DNA of 53,648 nt from Candidatus Zixiibacteriota bacterium (GCA_020051695.1 JAGVQM010000029.1:1-53648), one strand, 5' to 3'; positions 9,486 to 18,215 are shown, counted from the stretch's first letter. A program made the numbers and translations. The notes: generated from the letters alone by a model not told the origin.

Positions 9486-10259
9486 ATGCACCAGACGCGA
9501 ATCTATACTGATCTGACTGAGCGCCACAACGGCTGCGGCTTTTTCTGGCTGATCGACCCAACCCGGGTCATGCCGGAGATGGTCGATCCGCGCTGGGAAC
9601 GCGCGCGCGCAGCCGGTGTCAGTGCGCTGCTGATCGGGACCAGTTCCGGGTATTCCCCAGCCGCCGAGGCGACGATTAAAAATATCCGTACGCATACCGA
9701 CCTGCCGCTGATCCTGTTTCCCGGTTCGGCGATCCAGGTCAATCGTTTTGTCGATGCGATATTATTTATCTCGCTGGTCTCGGGCCGCAACCCGCGGTAT
9801 TTGATCGGCGAACAGGTCGACGGTGCGCCGATGATCAGGTCTTTCGGTATCGAACCGATCCCGACCGCCTATTTGCTGATCGAATCGGGCGCGACCACTG
9901 CCGTGCAGTTCATCAGCCAGACGCTGCCCATTCCCGCCGACAAACCGGATATCGCCAAGGTGCACGCGCTGGCGGCTGAATATATGGGGATGAAATTCGT
10001 CTACCTCGAAGCCGGTTCGGGCGCCCCACGCCCGGTGCCGCTGGAAATGATCAGGCAGGTCCGGGAATATATCACGATTCCGCTGATCGTCGGCGGGGGA
10101 TTGACTTCCCCGCAGCAAGTGGCTGAGGCCGCCGAGGCGGGGGCCGATTATGTCGTGGTGGGCAGTGCGCTGGAATTCAATCCCACGACCGGTTTCTTGA
10201 AGGAAATGGCGGCTGCGGCGCGCCCGGCGGCCGCCAAAACTCAACGGAACAATGGCTGA
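9486..10259 (+). CDS. Geranylgeranylglyceryl phosphate synthase (group II, PcrB-like)
   Basis: TIM-barrel prenyltransferase family that joins a polyprenyl diphosphate to glycerol-1-phosphate, the first committed ether bond of archaeal-type lipids. Family signatures run in order: ILFPGSAIQVN, NPRYLIGEQV, GIEPIPTAYLLIESG, MKFVYLEAGSGAPRPV, IPLIVGGGLTSP and AGADYVVVGSALE (phosphate-binding end of the barrel). The 257 aa length fits. The pattern resembles group II enzymes known from Bacteroidetes and some archaea more than the short Bacillus PcrB. ATG 9486 follows the alaS stop immediately, and the stop overlaps the gmhA start by 8 nt, so it sits in an alaS-GGGPS-gmhA operon. The family call is firm; the prenyl chain length and a physiological role in ether lipids are inference. 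Confidence 0.9.
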   Translation: MHQTRIYTDLTERHNGCGFFWLIDPTRVMPEMVDPRWERARAAGVSALLIGTSSGYSPAAEATIKNIRTHTDLPLILFPGSAIQVNRFVDAILFISLVSGRNPRYLIGEQVDGAPMIRSFGIEPIPTAYLLIESGATTAVQFISQTLPIPADKPDIAKVHALAAEYMGMKFVYLEAGSGAPRPVPLEMIRQVREYITIPLIVGGGLTSPQQVAEAAEAGADYVVVGSALEFNPTTGFLKEMAAAARPAAAKTQRNNG

Positions 10260-10845
10260 ACAAAATTCGCTTGTCGAACACCTGCGGGTGCTGGCCGAGG
10301 ATAATTATTCGGTCAAACAGAAGTTTATCGATCAATGTGGTGAGCAGTTTTCGCTGTTACTGGAAAAAATCGCCGAAATCTTCGAGTCCGGTCATCGCCT
10401 GTATATCTGCGGCAACGGCGGTTCGGCCGGTGATGCCCAGCATCTGGCCACCGAACTGGTCGTGCGGCTGGATGCCTCACAAAAGCGTGATCCTCTGCCC
10501 GCAATCGCCTTAACCACCGATACGTCGATTTTAACCGCCACGGCCAATGATTTTGGTTTTGAATATATTTTTTCGCGACAGATTGAAGCCTTGGGGCGGC
10601 CGGGTGATGGATTATTGATACTTTCGACTTCGGGGAATTCCAACAACCTCGTGATGGCAGCGAACAAGGCGCATGAATTGCATCTGCCGGTTCTGGCGTT
10701 GCTGGGCAAAGGCGGCGGCCGGGTGCTCGAACTGGCGGACCTCGCGGTGGTCATTCCCTCGCAGAACACGCAGCGGATTCAGGAAACCCACCTGTTCTGC
10801 CTGCATGCATTGTGCGAATTTCTGGAAGAGCGATTTGCGCCGTAG
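10252..10845 (+). CDS. gmhA: Phosphoheptose isomerase (sedoheptulose-7-phosphate isomerase)
   Basis: SIS-domain isomerase making D-glycero-D-manno-heptose 7-phosphate for the LPS inner core. The 197 aa protein has the SIS core (ICGNGGSAGDAQHLATEL, with the catalytic-type Glu), phosphate-binding STSGNSNN, and the C-terminal QETHLFCLHALCEFLEE with the conserved catalytic/metal histidine pattern. The start ATG 10252 overlaps the GGGP synthase stop by 8 nt, implying translational coupling. A family 9 glycosyltransferase and an LpxL-like acyltransferase elsewhere in the window support LPS production. DiaA-like SIS proteins are the main alternative, but the C-terminal histidine motif favours GmhA. 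Confidence 0.88.
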   Translation: MAEQNSLVEHLRVLAEDNYSVKQKFIDQCGEQFSLLLEKIAEIFESGHRLYICGNGGSAGDAQHLATELVVRLDASQKRDPLPAIALTTDTSILTATANDFGFEYIFSRQIEALGRPGDGLLILSTSGNSNNLVMAANKAHELHLPVLALLGKGGGRVLELADLAVVIPSQNTQRIQETHLFCLHALCEFLEERFAP

Positions 10846-10884
10846 GGAACCGGCAGGAATGCAGAGCCTTGCTCAGGATCGGTT

Positions 10885-11586
10885 TTACTCGCTGCATCGT
10901 CGGGTGACGTACACGCCATAGCGCAGTTCCGGGACATCTGCCGCGCCGGTTTTCGACATCATCGTCAATTCTTTCAATTTCTCAAATCTGCAGTCCCGCA
11001 GGAGCTTTGCGATATATTCTCTTTTGTGCATAAAGACTATTCCTCCGCCCACCATCCTGCTGGAATAATCTTCATCTCCCTCGACCGGCGAGACAATGAT
11101 ATAAGTAAATAGGCCGCCCGGCTTGATGATCCGGGCCGTCTCGGCAAATATCGGCTTCAGTTCGCCAAAAAAATGCAGGACCCCGCAGCAAATTATATGA
11201 TCAAAAAGGTGATCGGTGTATGGGAAAGGTGTGTTCCGCAGGTCAAACTGCCGTAGTTCCTTGGCCATGTTCTTCGTCCGACAGATTTTCAACATCTCGG
11301 CCGAACCATCTATGCCGTAAATTTCCACCCCCACCCCGGCAAACGGCAGTGACGCCAGTCCGGTACCGATGCCAAGGTCCAGCAGGCGGTCACCGGCTTG
11401 CATATATTCATGGCACATGCCGAAAATTACATCATGGCCATGCCACTCATATTCTTTGACCTGCCGGTCGTAGGCGGCGGCCTCTTGATCGTGGATTTTT
11501 ATACTATCTTCCGTGTCCAACAATTCACCTGCCGACAATTGCCGCGATCCATACTGTACACACCAATCGTCTACAGCGGAATCCAC
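10885..11586 (-). CDS. SAM-dependent methyltransferase, class I
   Basis: Rossmann-fold methyltransferase of unknown substrate, 233 aa. Motif I is LLDLGIGTGLASLPFA (about residues 68-83), motif II acidic end EIYGIDGS, then FDHIICCGVLHFF (motif IV position) and IIKPGGLFTYIIVSP, typical of the methyltransferase 11/25 type. The first possible start is GTG 11586, which overlaps the nucleoside phosphorylase stop by 16 nt; in-frame TTG codons near 11510-11520 follow an AGGTG stretch and would give a shorter protein. It is the last gene of the cdd-deoC-phosphorylase operon, but nothing in the sequence ties it to nucleoside metabolism. Small-molecule methylation is the likeliest class; the target cannot be called. 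Confidence 0.75.
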   Translation of the reverse strand: MDSAVDDWCVQYGSRQLSAGELLDTEDSIKIHDQEAAAYDRQVKEYEWHGHDVIFGMCHEYMQAGDRLLDLGIGTGLASLPFAGVGVEIYGIDGSAEMLKICRTKNMAKELRQFDLRNTPFPYTDHLFDHIICCGVLHFFGELKPIFAETARIIKPGGLFTYIIVSPVEGDEDYSSRMVGGGIVFMHKREYIAKLLRDCRFEKLKELTMMSKTGAADVPELRYGVYVTRRCSE

Positions 11587-12893
11587 CGCCCGTCAAACCG
11601 CGAGTGAATCAACTTCTGCGGCCTGGTCCTCGTTGCGCCAATACTCAGCGACGCGGCAACTTCCCTGGCCACCAAAGCAAACGTACGGCGTGAGCGGCCC
11701 ATGATAGTACCTACACTTTCGCCTTCGGCTACCCGGTCGCCGATCTTTTTCGACAACAGCAAACCTGCCGATATGTCGATATCATCATCCGGTTTTTTCC
11801 GTCCCACGCCCAGTTCAACCAGCGCCCAGCCGATGCGGCGGGTATCGATTTTTTGGAGATACCCGCTGCGCGGAGCTTTGATTTCATTATGGTGAGCGGC
11901 CTGGGGCGACAATTCCGGATTATCGACCACTCGCGGGTCTCCGCCCTGCGCCTGAATCAACCGGCGGAATTTCTCCAATGCCGCGCCGCTGTCGATGGCC
12001 TGTTCCAATTGCGCAGCAGCGGCAGTGCGCGAACGGAACGATCCGGCGAGCATAAGCATCTCAACCGCGAGGGTTTTAGTGATCTGATATAAGTCCTCGG
12101 GTTTTTTCAAGCGTAGACAATCGATGGCCTCGCGGACTTCGCAGACATTGCCCGCCGCGCAGCCGGTCGGCTGGTCCATGGCGGTCAAAAGCGCCACCGC
12201 CTTTTTGCCGGATTTGATGGCGGTCTTGACCAGTGATTCGGCCAGCGCTTTGGCGCGCCTGATCTCCGGCATGAAAGCACCCGAACCATACTTGACATCG
12301 AAGACAAAACCATCCGCGCCCTCGGCGATTTTCTTCGAGAGGATGCTGGCGGTAATCAGCGGGACCGATTCGACTGTGCCGGTGGCATCGCGCAATGCAT
12401 ACATTCGGCGATCGGCGGGGGCGATATTTTCGGTGGCCGCCAGCATCGCCACACCGATTTTTTTCAGTTGGGAAATCGTACGCTTTTTAGTGAGAGAAGT
12501 CGAAAACCCCGGAATCGCCGCCAGCTTATCCAGCGTGCCGCCGGTATGACCCAGCCCCCGGCCCGACATCATCGGCACCGCCACGCCGCAAGCCGCCACC
12601 CACGGCGCCAGCACCAGCGAGACTTTGTCGCCCACGCCGCCGGTGGAATGTTTATCGATGGTCGGTTGGGGAACCGACGAGAGATCCCAAACATCTCCCG
12701 AAGCAGTCATTGACCTGGTCAGCGCCGCAGTCTCGGCCGTAGTCATCCCCTGCAGGAAAACGGCCATCAGAAACGCCGCCATTTGCTCGTCGGTGAATCC
12801 CCCGGTCAAATACGCGGCAATCAACTGCTCGATTTCAGCGGCGGTCAATTCCCCGCCATCCCGCTTTTTGGCGATCAGTTGATAGGGGATCAT
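11571..12893 (-). CDS. deoA: Pyrimidine-nucleoside / thymidine phosphorylase
   Basis: Phosphorolysis of thymidine, deoxyuridine or uridine to base plus (deoxy)ribose-1-phosphate. The 440 aa protein carries the N-terminal helical domain (QLIAKKRDGGELTAAEI), the phosphate-binding KHSTGGVGDKVS, the family signature SGRGLGHTGGTLDKL, and the C-terminal domain (APRSGYLQKIDTRRIGWA). ATG 12893 overlaps the deoC stop as ATGA. The frame opens at 12920, but MIPYQLIAKKRDGG is the family N-terminus. Length and signature suit both DeoA and Pdp, so substrate range is undecided. Its place behind deoC and cdd defines a deoxynucleoside salvage operon: deaminate cytidines, phosphorolyse, then cleave deoxyribose-5-phosphate. 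A phosphopentomutase is needed to link the steps and is not in the window. Confidence 0.93.
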   Translation of the reverse strand: MIPYQLIAKKRDGGELTAAEIEQLIAAYLTGGFTDEQMAAFLMAVFLQGMTTAETAALTRSMTASGDVWDLSSVPQPTIDKHSTGGVGDKVSLVLAPWVAACGVAVPMMSGRGLGHTGGTLDKLAAIPGFSTSLTKKRTISQLKKIGVAMLAATENIAPADRRMYALRDATGTVESVPLITASILSKKIAEGADGFVFDVKYGSGAFMPEIRRAKALAESLVKTAIKSGKKAVALLTAMDQPTGCAAGNVCEVREAIDCLRLKKPEDLYQITKTLAVEMLMLAGSFRSRTAAAAQLEQAIDSGAALEKFRRLIQAQGGDPRVVDNPELSPQAAHHNEIKAPRSGYLQKIDTRRIGWALVELGVGRKKPDDDIDISAGLLLSKKIGDRVAEGESVGTIMGRSRRTFALVAREVAASLSIGATRTRPQKLIHSRFDGRWIPL

Positions 12894-13570
12894 CTCAGGC
12901 CCCCATACAATTTCATCCATTCGCGGTGGATAGCCACTGCCGAGGAGGTGCCGATGCGCTCGGCGCCGGCTTCGATCATGGCTCTGGCCTCGGCGGCGGT
13001 GCGGATCCCCCCTGAGGCCTTGATCTTTGCTTCCCCCTTCACCGCCTCGCGAACTAATCGGACATGCCCCGGCGCGGTGGGACCCTGGGTGCCCGTGGCG
13101 GTTTTGACATAATCGGCGCCGTTATATGCGGCAATTTCCGCGGCCCGGCTGATCAACTCCGTCGGCAACAGCGGCGCCTCAATAATGACTTTGAAAACAA
13201 CTGCGGTCGGGATCACCTCGCGCACGGCCTTGATGTCCCGCGCGTAATCATCGAAGCGTTCATCGACCAGCAAACAGGAAGCCGCGACCATATCGATCTC
13301 CTCGGCGCCGTCATCCAGCAGCCGCTCGGCTTCCATTACTTTAACACGAGTAGTGTGCGCGCCGGTGGGAAAACCGACCACTGATCCGGCATGCACCGCG
13401 CTGCCGGCCAGAAATTCCCGCGCATGGCGGACCCATAGCGGATAGACAAACACGCAGGCAAATTCACCGGCGCGGGCTTCATCACATAGTTGTTGTACTT
13501 GGGCGATTCCCCCCGCGGGGGCCAGCATCGTATGGTCCAGCATCGAAGCGATCGATCGGGGCAAATCCAT
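12890..13570 (-). CDS. deoC: Deoxyribose-phosphate aldolase
   Basis: Class I aldolase cleaving 2-deoxyribose-5-phosphate to acetaldehyde and glyceraldehyde-3-phosphate. The 226 aa TIM barrel shows the Schiff-base lysine in YVKTATG (about residue 156), the second conserved lysine in IKASGGI, the aspartate in EEIDMV, and the phosphate-binding ERIGTSSAV. The loop after EEIDMV (AASCLLVDERFDDYA) and the strand after KVIIE (APLLP) differ from the more common sequences, but active-site residues are kept. It starts 17 nt after the cdd stop and ends with a 4-nt overlap into the nucleoside phosphorylase. It is the catabolic end of the deoxynucleoside operon. Confidence 0.94.
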   Translation of the reverse strand: MDLPRSIASMLDHTMLAPAGGIAQVQQLCDEARAGEFACVFVYPLWVRHAREFLAGSAVHAGSVVGFPTGAHTTRVKVMEAERLLDDGAEEIDMVAASCLLVDERFDDYARDIKAVREVIPTAVVFKVIIEAPLLPTELISRAAEIAAYNGADYVKTATGTQGPTAPGHVRLVREAVKGEAKIKASGGIRTAAEARAMIEAGAERIGTSSAVAIHREWMKLYGGLR

Positions 13571-13587
13571 GGTTACCTCATCTTAGA

Positions 13588-14013
13588 CTATTGATCATCG
13601 GGGTCGAAAGCAAAACGGTCGGGCAGCAGTGTCTTGATATCGGTTTTGACGATCATGCCGGTTTGGCTGATCGCCAGCACGGTCATCTCGGGTGAAAATT
13701 CCGCCAACACCTGACGGCAGGCGCCGCAGGGATACCAGATACGGTTATCCGGCGAGGCCACGGCCACAGCGATCAACTCCCGGTCACCAGCGGTAACTGC
13801 GTTGAACACCGCCACCCGCTCGGCACAGACGGTCAAGCCATATGAGCCGCTCTCGACATTGACCCCCGGATATATTTCTCCGGACTTGGATAACACCGCC
13901 GCCCCGACCTGCTTCCCGGAATACCGGGCATAGGCATTCAGGCGTATATCCTGCGCGGCCCGGAGTAATTTGCGCTCGGCGGCAGTCAGTTGGATTTTGG
14001 GATTATTATCCAT
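13588..14013 (-). CDS. cdd: Cytidine deaminase
   Basis: Zinc hydrolase deaminating cytidine and deoxycytidine to uridines, cytoplasmic. The 141 aa product is the length of tetrameric CDAs. Zinc and catalytic motifs are intact: TVCAERVAVFNAV (Cys and catalytic Glu) and WYPCGACRQVLAEF (two Cys). The nucleoside-binding GVNVESGSYG is in place. It leads the deoC-phosphorylase-methyltransferase operon. A bidirectional hairpin terminator just upstream (14060-14097) isolates it from the tRNA-Leu gene, so its promoter must lie in the short stretch between 14014 and 14059 or within the terminator. Confidence 0.94.
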   Translation of the reverse strand: MDNNPKIQLTAAERKLLRAAQDIRLNAYARYSGKQVGAAVLSKSGEIYPGVNVESGSYGLTVCAERVAVFNAVTAGDRELIAVAVASPDNRIWYPCGACRQVLAEFSPEMTVLAISQTGMIVKTDIKTLLPDRFAFDPDDQ

Positions 14014-14059
14014 GCCGGATTATGCGGAGAGCGAGTATCGGAATCAATCGATAACACAC

Positions 14060-14097
14060 AAAAAACCGGGTGGTCGTCCGATGACCGCCCCGGTTTT
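14060..14097 (-). terminator. Intrinsic terminator of the tRNA-Leu gene
   Basis: On the minus strand the RNA folds into a strong stem (arms ACCGGG...CCCGGT with an inner GGTC/GACC pairing) directly followed by six U residues. It starts a few bases past the CCA end of tRNA-Leu. A T-run also follows on the plus strand, so it could act in both directions. Confidence 0.85.
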
Positions 14098-14103
14098 GAA
14101 TTT

Positions 14104-14190
14104 TGGTGCCGAAGGTGGGAGTCGAACCCACACGCCCGTAAGGACACGGCGCCCTGAACACCGCGTGTCTGCCAGTTCCACCACTTCGGC
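14104..14190 (-). tRNA. tRNA-Leu (anticodon CAG)
   Basis: 87-nt class II tRNA read on the minus strand. The acceptor stem GCCGAAG pairs with CTTCGGC, followed by discriminator A and an encoded CCA. The D-arm (GTGGAACTGGCAGACAC), anticodon loop TTCAGGG with anticodon CAG, a long variable arm (TGTCCTTACGGGCG) and T-loop GGTTCGACTCC are all present. The CAG anticodon reads CUG. The encoded CCA matches processing without nucleotidyl addition. Confidence 0.97.
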
Positions 14191-14198
14191 CCAACGCC

Positions 14199-14227
14199 AT
14201 TGTACACGATTTTTTCATTTTCGGCAA
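14199..14227 (-). promoter_or_regulatory. Sigma-70-type promoter of tRNA-Leu
   Basis: Minus strand: -35 TTGCCG (14222-14227), exactly 17 nt spacer, -10 TACAAT (14199-14204). The expected start point lies 1-3 nt before the mature tRNA 5' end at 14190, so the leader is almost absent. The match to a housekeeping consensus is good, and no other gene lies between it and the tRNA. Confidence 0.75.
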
Positions 14228-14312
14228 GATCGAAACGTCAAATTCAGCAGGCGCCATCAGTTACGCGCAATACAATCATAACACATTGCCGGACATAACG
14301 ATAACGTAATTA

Positions 14313-15443
14313 TCAGAATTGCAGGTCCGTCGAAAGTTGATAGCGCACTATCCGATTATTATACGAATCGGCCACGTAAAGGACACCCTCCCCCCAGGCG
14401 ATACCGTGCGGCCCGTTAAATTGTCCCGGCTCCGCCCCCGGGCCGCCGAATTTCAAGTCAAATGCCCCATGTTTATCGAATTGATAAACCTCGTTGGCGG
14501 TCGTAGCTACCACCAGGAAATTCCCCAAACCATCCCGGGTGATTTGTTTGTGTCCCGCCGGCAACATACTGTAAATGTCGCCGTCATCGAGGACAACATC
14601 CTCAAATGCCGGGCTGCGGACAATCCGCACCCCGCCGTATCGTGACATTTGCGTGAACACAATGTTGTAGGAATCCTCACCGGTGGCATAGGTCATGATC
14701 CCCACCGGATTTTCCGCGGGCGGCCGGGCATAGGCACGGAAAATGTCTCCGGCCAAGCCGTGGTCCGCAACATTTAGAATGGAGATGATATCGCGGGTCG
14801 TGTCGGGGACAAAATAGTACCGATCGGTCGCCGGTGAGGCAGCGATCCCCAGAAAGCCGGTCGGCACGCGCACCAAAACCGTATCGGTGATCACAACCTG
14901 AATCTCCACCCAGACTGATTCCACCCAGGCGGTGTCAACATACAACGAATCATAAAAGAGTGAATCCACACCCATGTGCTGCGTTTCGATAAAAACGCCC
15001 AGCGAATCCCGGAACAACGCCGTGTCAAACTCCCCGCCGCCGAAATACGCCCGGCGATAAGCGACGTTTTCGCCGTTGACACACAGCAAATTCAACTGGC
15101 GGTCCTGGGTAATCTGCACCGGGTGCGGGACGGAATATTCCTCGACATATTCCCCGGTCACATTCAACCGCACGACTCGATCATTATCGGTGTCACAGAT
15201 GTACACCGAATGATCATAGCCGAACGCCACGCCGCGCGGATGATTGAACTCCAGCCCCCCGGCAGTTGTCCACAGTGGCTGCATGACAACATACGTTGTA
15301 TCGGTCGGTTTGCCGGTGCCGTCGGAGCCGGGCAGAGCGGTAGGATATTCAGTCCTGCCGATGCAGCCGAAAGCCATCAGTGCAGCCGCTGCCAAAACAA
15401 CCAGCCCGCGGCAACCGTTGCTCATCTTGATCATCATTTTCAT
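14313..15443 (-). CDS. NHL-repeat beta-propeller lipoprotein
   Basis: 376 aa secreted protein. The N-terminus has a signal peptide with hydrophobic core (GLVVLAAAALMAFGC) and a cysteine at about residue 27 that fits an imperfect lipobox, so outer-membrane or surface lipidation is likely. NHL/6-bladed propeller motifs are clear at both ends: FNHPRGVAFGYDHSVYICDT plus DNDRVVRLN, and FNGPHGIAWGEGVLYVADSY plus NNRIVRY. The middle holds a divergent insertion with many Asp/Thr/Tyr (DSLFYDSLYVDTAWVESVW). ATG 15443 lies 3 bp after the TonB-receptor stop, so the two are co-transcribed and probably translationally linked. By analogy with propeller lipoproteins capping TonB receptors in Bacteroidetes it may be the ligand-capturing lid; that is inference. 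Confidence 0.8.
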   Translation of the reverse strand: MKMMIKMSNGCRGLVVLAAAALMAFGCIGRTEYPTALPGSDGTGKPTDTTYVVMQPLWTTAGGLEFNHPRGVAFGYDHSVYICDTDNDRVVRLNVTGEYVEEYSVPHPVQITQDRQLNLLCVNGENVAYRRAYFGGGEFDTALFRDSLGVFIETQHMGVDSLFYDSLYVDTAWVESVWVEIQVVITDTVLVRVPTGFLGIAASPATDRYYFVPDTTRDIISILNVADHGLAGDIFRAYARPPAENPVGIMTYATGEDSYNIVFTQMSRYGGVRIVRSPAFEDVVLDDGDIYSMLPAGHKQITRDGLGNFLVVATTANEVYQFDKHGAFDLKFGGPGAEPGQFNGPHGIAWGEGVLYVADSYNNRIVRYQLSTDLQF

Positions 15444-15446
15444 GCC

Positions 15447-18215
15447 CTACCAGCCGAACCGCACGCCCAGCCGGACAGTGCGCGGATTCTCAAACCGTGA
15501 CGGATCATCCCAGATCGGCAGATTGTATCCCGGCGGCGGCAACTCAAACAGATTCCCCCCCGTCGGAATCTGATCCCCCTCGGTGAACACCTCGCCGGTC
15601 AGTGGATTGATGAGTGTCACATTGCTATGGTCCAGCAGGTTGACGATTTCCAGATACACGGTCCAGCGGTACCGGCCCACGGCAAAATATTTCTGCAGTG
15701 CGAAATCCAGCGAACTGCGGTACGGCCCCAGTGCTGAATTGGTTTCCCCGGTCGGGGAATAACTGATCTGCTCGCCAAATAACGGATCGATCGTCGTGTC
15801 GGCCCGATATGGCGTATACCGCTTCCCCGCTTCGGCCCACCAGGCAATATTCAGGTTCCAGTCGGCAGGCAGAGTCACACCCAGAATTTCAGGCCGAGTA
15901 TGTTGATCGGCGGCGAAATTTGCCTGCAGACTCACCCGCCATGGCCGGTCCCAATCGAAACTGATTTCCTCGTACAACAGGTCGGCTTCCCGCCCCCGGA
16001 TACCGCGCAAAATGTCGGTCGGCAACGACCGTTCGCCGATTGACCGCGAGAACGTCACCGCCGCCGACCCGGCAAACCAGTTGCCCACGCGGTTCTCATA
16101 AGATAGTTCGACCCCCGTCGATTTGGCCAAATCGCGGTTGAAATAAATATAGTAATATTCATCCATGTAATTCGAATCGGGAATAAACACCGAGGCGGAA
16201 ATATAATCACGGATGTCTTTTTGATAGCCGACCAGTTGAATGGCGTTATCCGCCGACAGCAGGTATTTGATCCCCAGTTCCATGGTCGTGGTCTTCTCAG
16301 GATTTAACGCCGGGTTGCCGAATAATTGGAATGTCGCCTGCGAACTTGAATTCAGTTTGGCATACAGATACCGGGGGTTTGGTTTTTGGGCCAGTCGATT
16401 ATAGGAGGCAAACAAGCTGACATTCGGGCCGAGGATAAACGAAAAACCCATCCGTGGCAGCAGCCAGCTCTTGGCCCGCCCCCCGAAAAACGAAAACGAT
16501 TCGTCAGCAAAAGCATCACGCATACCCTGGGTGATCATCGGGCGCGTCGTATCGGCCAGCGACTCCTCGATATATGACCCCGGGTACCAGATTGTCCCGC
16601 GCAGCCCCAGGTAAATCGCGGCGCCCCCCAGATTAAAATTCACCTGTGCGTACGCCGCCCCGGTCGTGGAAGTAACGTCGTAGACATCATAGTCCAAACC
16701 GTACCCGGCATTCCCCAGCCACGGTTGAAAGATATCGATCATCTGCAGGCGCTGCCGCTCGCCGGTGATCCCCCCGGAATAAGTGAAGTTCGATTTCGCC
16801 CGCCGTGAAAAATCGGCTTTAAGCGACGTGGTCGCGGTGTAATGATCATACCAGGTATCGCCGTCCCCGCCGTCATAAAAACCGTCCCCCCGACCAATGA
16901 TGAAATAAGCCGAGTCCGCGCTCAGCTCATGAACGACCGGCAGAGTATCCACCGGTGCAGTGTATTCGTTCCAGTGTTTGCCGGCAACATCGGAGCGCAG
17001 CTGCGAGACGAACCGGCCGAAAACAATGCTCCACCGGGTGCGGTCGGAAGGCCGAAGGTCCCACTGAAACGTCTGCGCCTCCGATCTATGCGTGAACGTG
17101 TTGTAGGAATCCAGCATCTTGCTGTATTCAAACGGGTGGCCGTGGCTGTAGGTCACCGACCGCACCCGCGTATCCAACTGGTCCCGGTCCTGGTTGATCG
17201 TCGCCGAGCCGGAAAGCGATAAGGCCAGCTTGTGTTTGACCGCCGGCCGCCAGGAGACTTTGCCCAGCCAGCGATACTGGTTGTCCTCCCGCAAGGCCAG
17301 GGAAGTGCCGCCGAAGCTGGATGAATACAATTGATCGGCGTGCCCGAGATACGAATCCCCGGCGCGCACCTGCAGGTCCAGCAGGTAAGTCGGCGGCATC
17401 AGGCCGCCGGAAACCGGCAGCGGCCCGGACACGTACAACGCCAGATCGTCGGTGTTGAACCCCGCGCCACCCGAAAGATGGTCGGTCTTGTATGTCAGCG
17501 AACCGTGATGTTCAGCGGTCCCCTCGCCGGTCTTGATTTCAATGACTCCGGCATTCGCTTCGCCGAATTCGGCTTTAATGCCACCGGTATGGATTTCCAG
17601 GGATTCCACTGCATCGGCCGATGGGGTAATCCCATATCCTTGCCGCAGGTACGGATCGGTGACGGAAATACCGTCGACGACATAGAGGTTTTCATATGTC
17701 CGTCCGCCCCGGACATGCAGCTCGTTTTCCAACTGGACCACGCCGGGCTGCGCGGCGACAATTTCAGACAACTCGACGATCGTACCCCGCCGCATTGCTG
17801 CGGGGTCCACGGCCCGCTGCGTGGCCGGGACATCCAGGTGCAGCAGGGGTTTGCGCCCCACGACGACCACTTCCTCGCCCAGCGGCAGCACCGTACTCGA
17901 CAGCGCGGCATCCACGACAGTCGTATCTCCGCCGCCGAGCTTGACACTTAAACGCTGCTCGATTTTATAGCCGATTGAGGCAAATTCGACGGTATACAAT
18001 CCGGGAATGATTTCCGCAAAACGGTAACGCCCTTCGGTATCGGTGGAAATCCCTTTGCCCAATTCCCGAATATAGACCGTTGCCCCCGGGAGCGGCGAAT
18101 TGTCTTCGGCGCTGGTCACCGTTCCGCGGAGCGTCCCCCGTTCGGCTGCCGTAGCCGGAGACGTGCCGAAAAGGATTGCCGGGAGCAGCCACAACAACAG
18201 CAGCCCGACCCGCAT
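15447..18215 (-). CDS. TonB-dependent outer-membrane receptor with carboxypeptidase-regulatory-like domain
   Basis: Outer-membrane beta-barrel importing an unknown ligand through TonB. From the chosen start (ATG 18215) there is a signal peptide (MRVGLLLLWLLPAILFG...ATA) after a GGGAAAG stretch. Next comes a carboxypeptidase-regulatory-like Ig domain (LRGTVTSAEDNSPLPGATVY, GRYRFAEIIPGLYTV), a TonB plug (LHVRGGRTYENLYVVDGISV, GGIKAEFGEANAGVIEIKTG) and a roughly 700 aa barrel ending in an aromatic residue (VRLGVRFGW). The frame remains open to 18335, but those 40 extra residues would precede the signal peptide. The NHL lipoprotein follows 3 bp downstream. No riboswitch or Fur-like box is evident upstream, so ligand class is unknown. 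Confidence 0.9.
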   Translation of the reverse strand: MRVGLLLLWLLPAILFGTSPATAAERGTLRGTVTSAEDNSPLPGATVYIRELGKGISTDTEGRYRFAEIIPGLYTVEFASIGYKIEQRLSVKLGGGDTTVVDAALSSTVLPLGEEVVVVGRKPLLHLDVPATQRAVDPAAMRRGTIVELSEIVAAQPGVVQLENELHVRGGRTYENLYVVDGISVTDPYLRQGYGITPSADAVESLEIHTGGIKAEFGEANAGVIEIKTGEGTAEHHGSLTYKTDHLSGGAGFNTDDLALYVSGPLPVSGGLMPPTYLLDLQVRAGDSYLGHADQLYSSSFGGTSLALREDNQYRWLGKVSWRPAVKHKLALSLSGSATINQDRDQLDTRVRSVTYSHGHPFEYSKMLDSYNTFTHRSEAQTFQWDLRPSDRTRWSIVFGRFVSQLRSDVAGKHWNEYTAPVDTLPVVHELSADSAYFIIGRGDGFYDGGDGDTWYDHYTATTSLKADFSRRAKSNFTYSGGITGERQRLQMIDIFQPWLGNAGYGLDYDVYDVTSTTGAAYAQVNFNLGGAAIYLGLRGTIWYPGSYIEESLADTTRPMITQGMRDAFADESFSFFGGRAKSWLLPRMGFSFILGPNVSLFASYNRLAQKPNPRYLYAKLNSSSQATFQLFGNPALNPEKTTTMELGIKYLLSADNAIQLVGYQKDIRDYISASVFIPDSNYMDEYYYIYFNRDLAKSTGVELSYENRVGNWFAGSAAVTFSRSIGERSLPTDILRGIRGREADLLYEEISFDWDRPWRVSLQANFAADQHTRPEILGVTLPADWNLNIAWWAEAGKRYTPYRADTTIDPLFGEQISYSPTGETNSALGPYRSSLDFALQKYFAVGRYRWTVYLEIVNLLDHSNVTLINPLTGEVFTEGDQIPTGGNLFELPPPGYNLPIWDDPSRFENPRTVRLGVRFGW

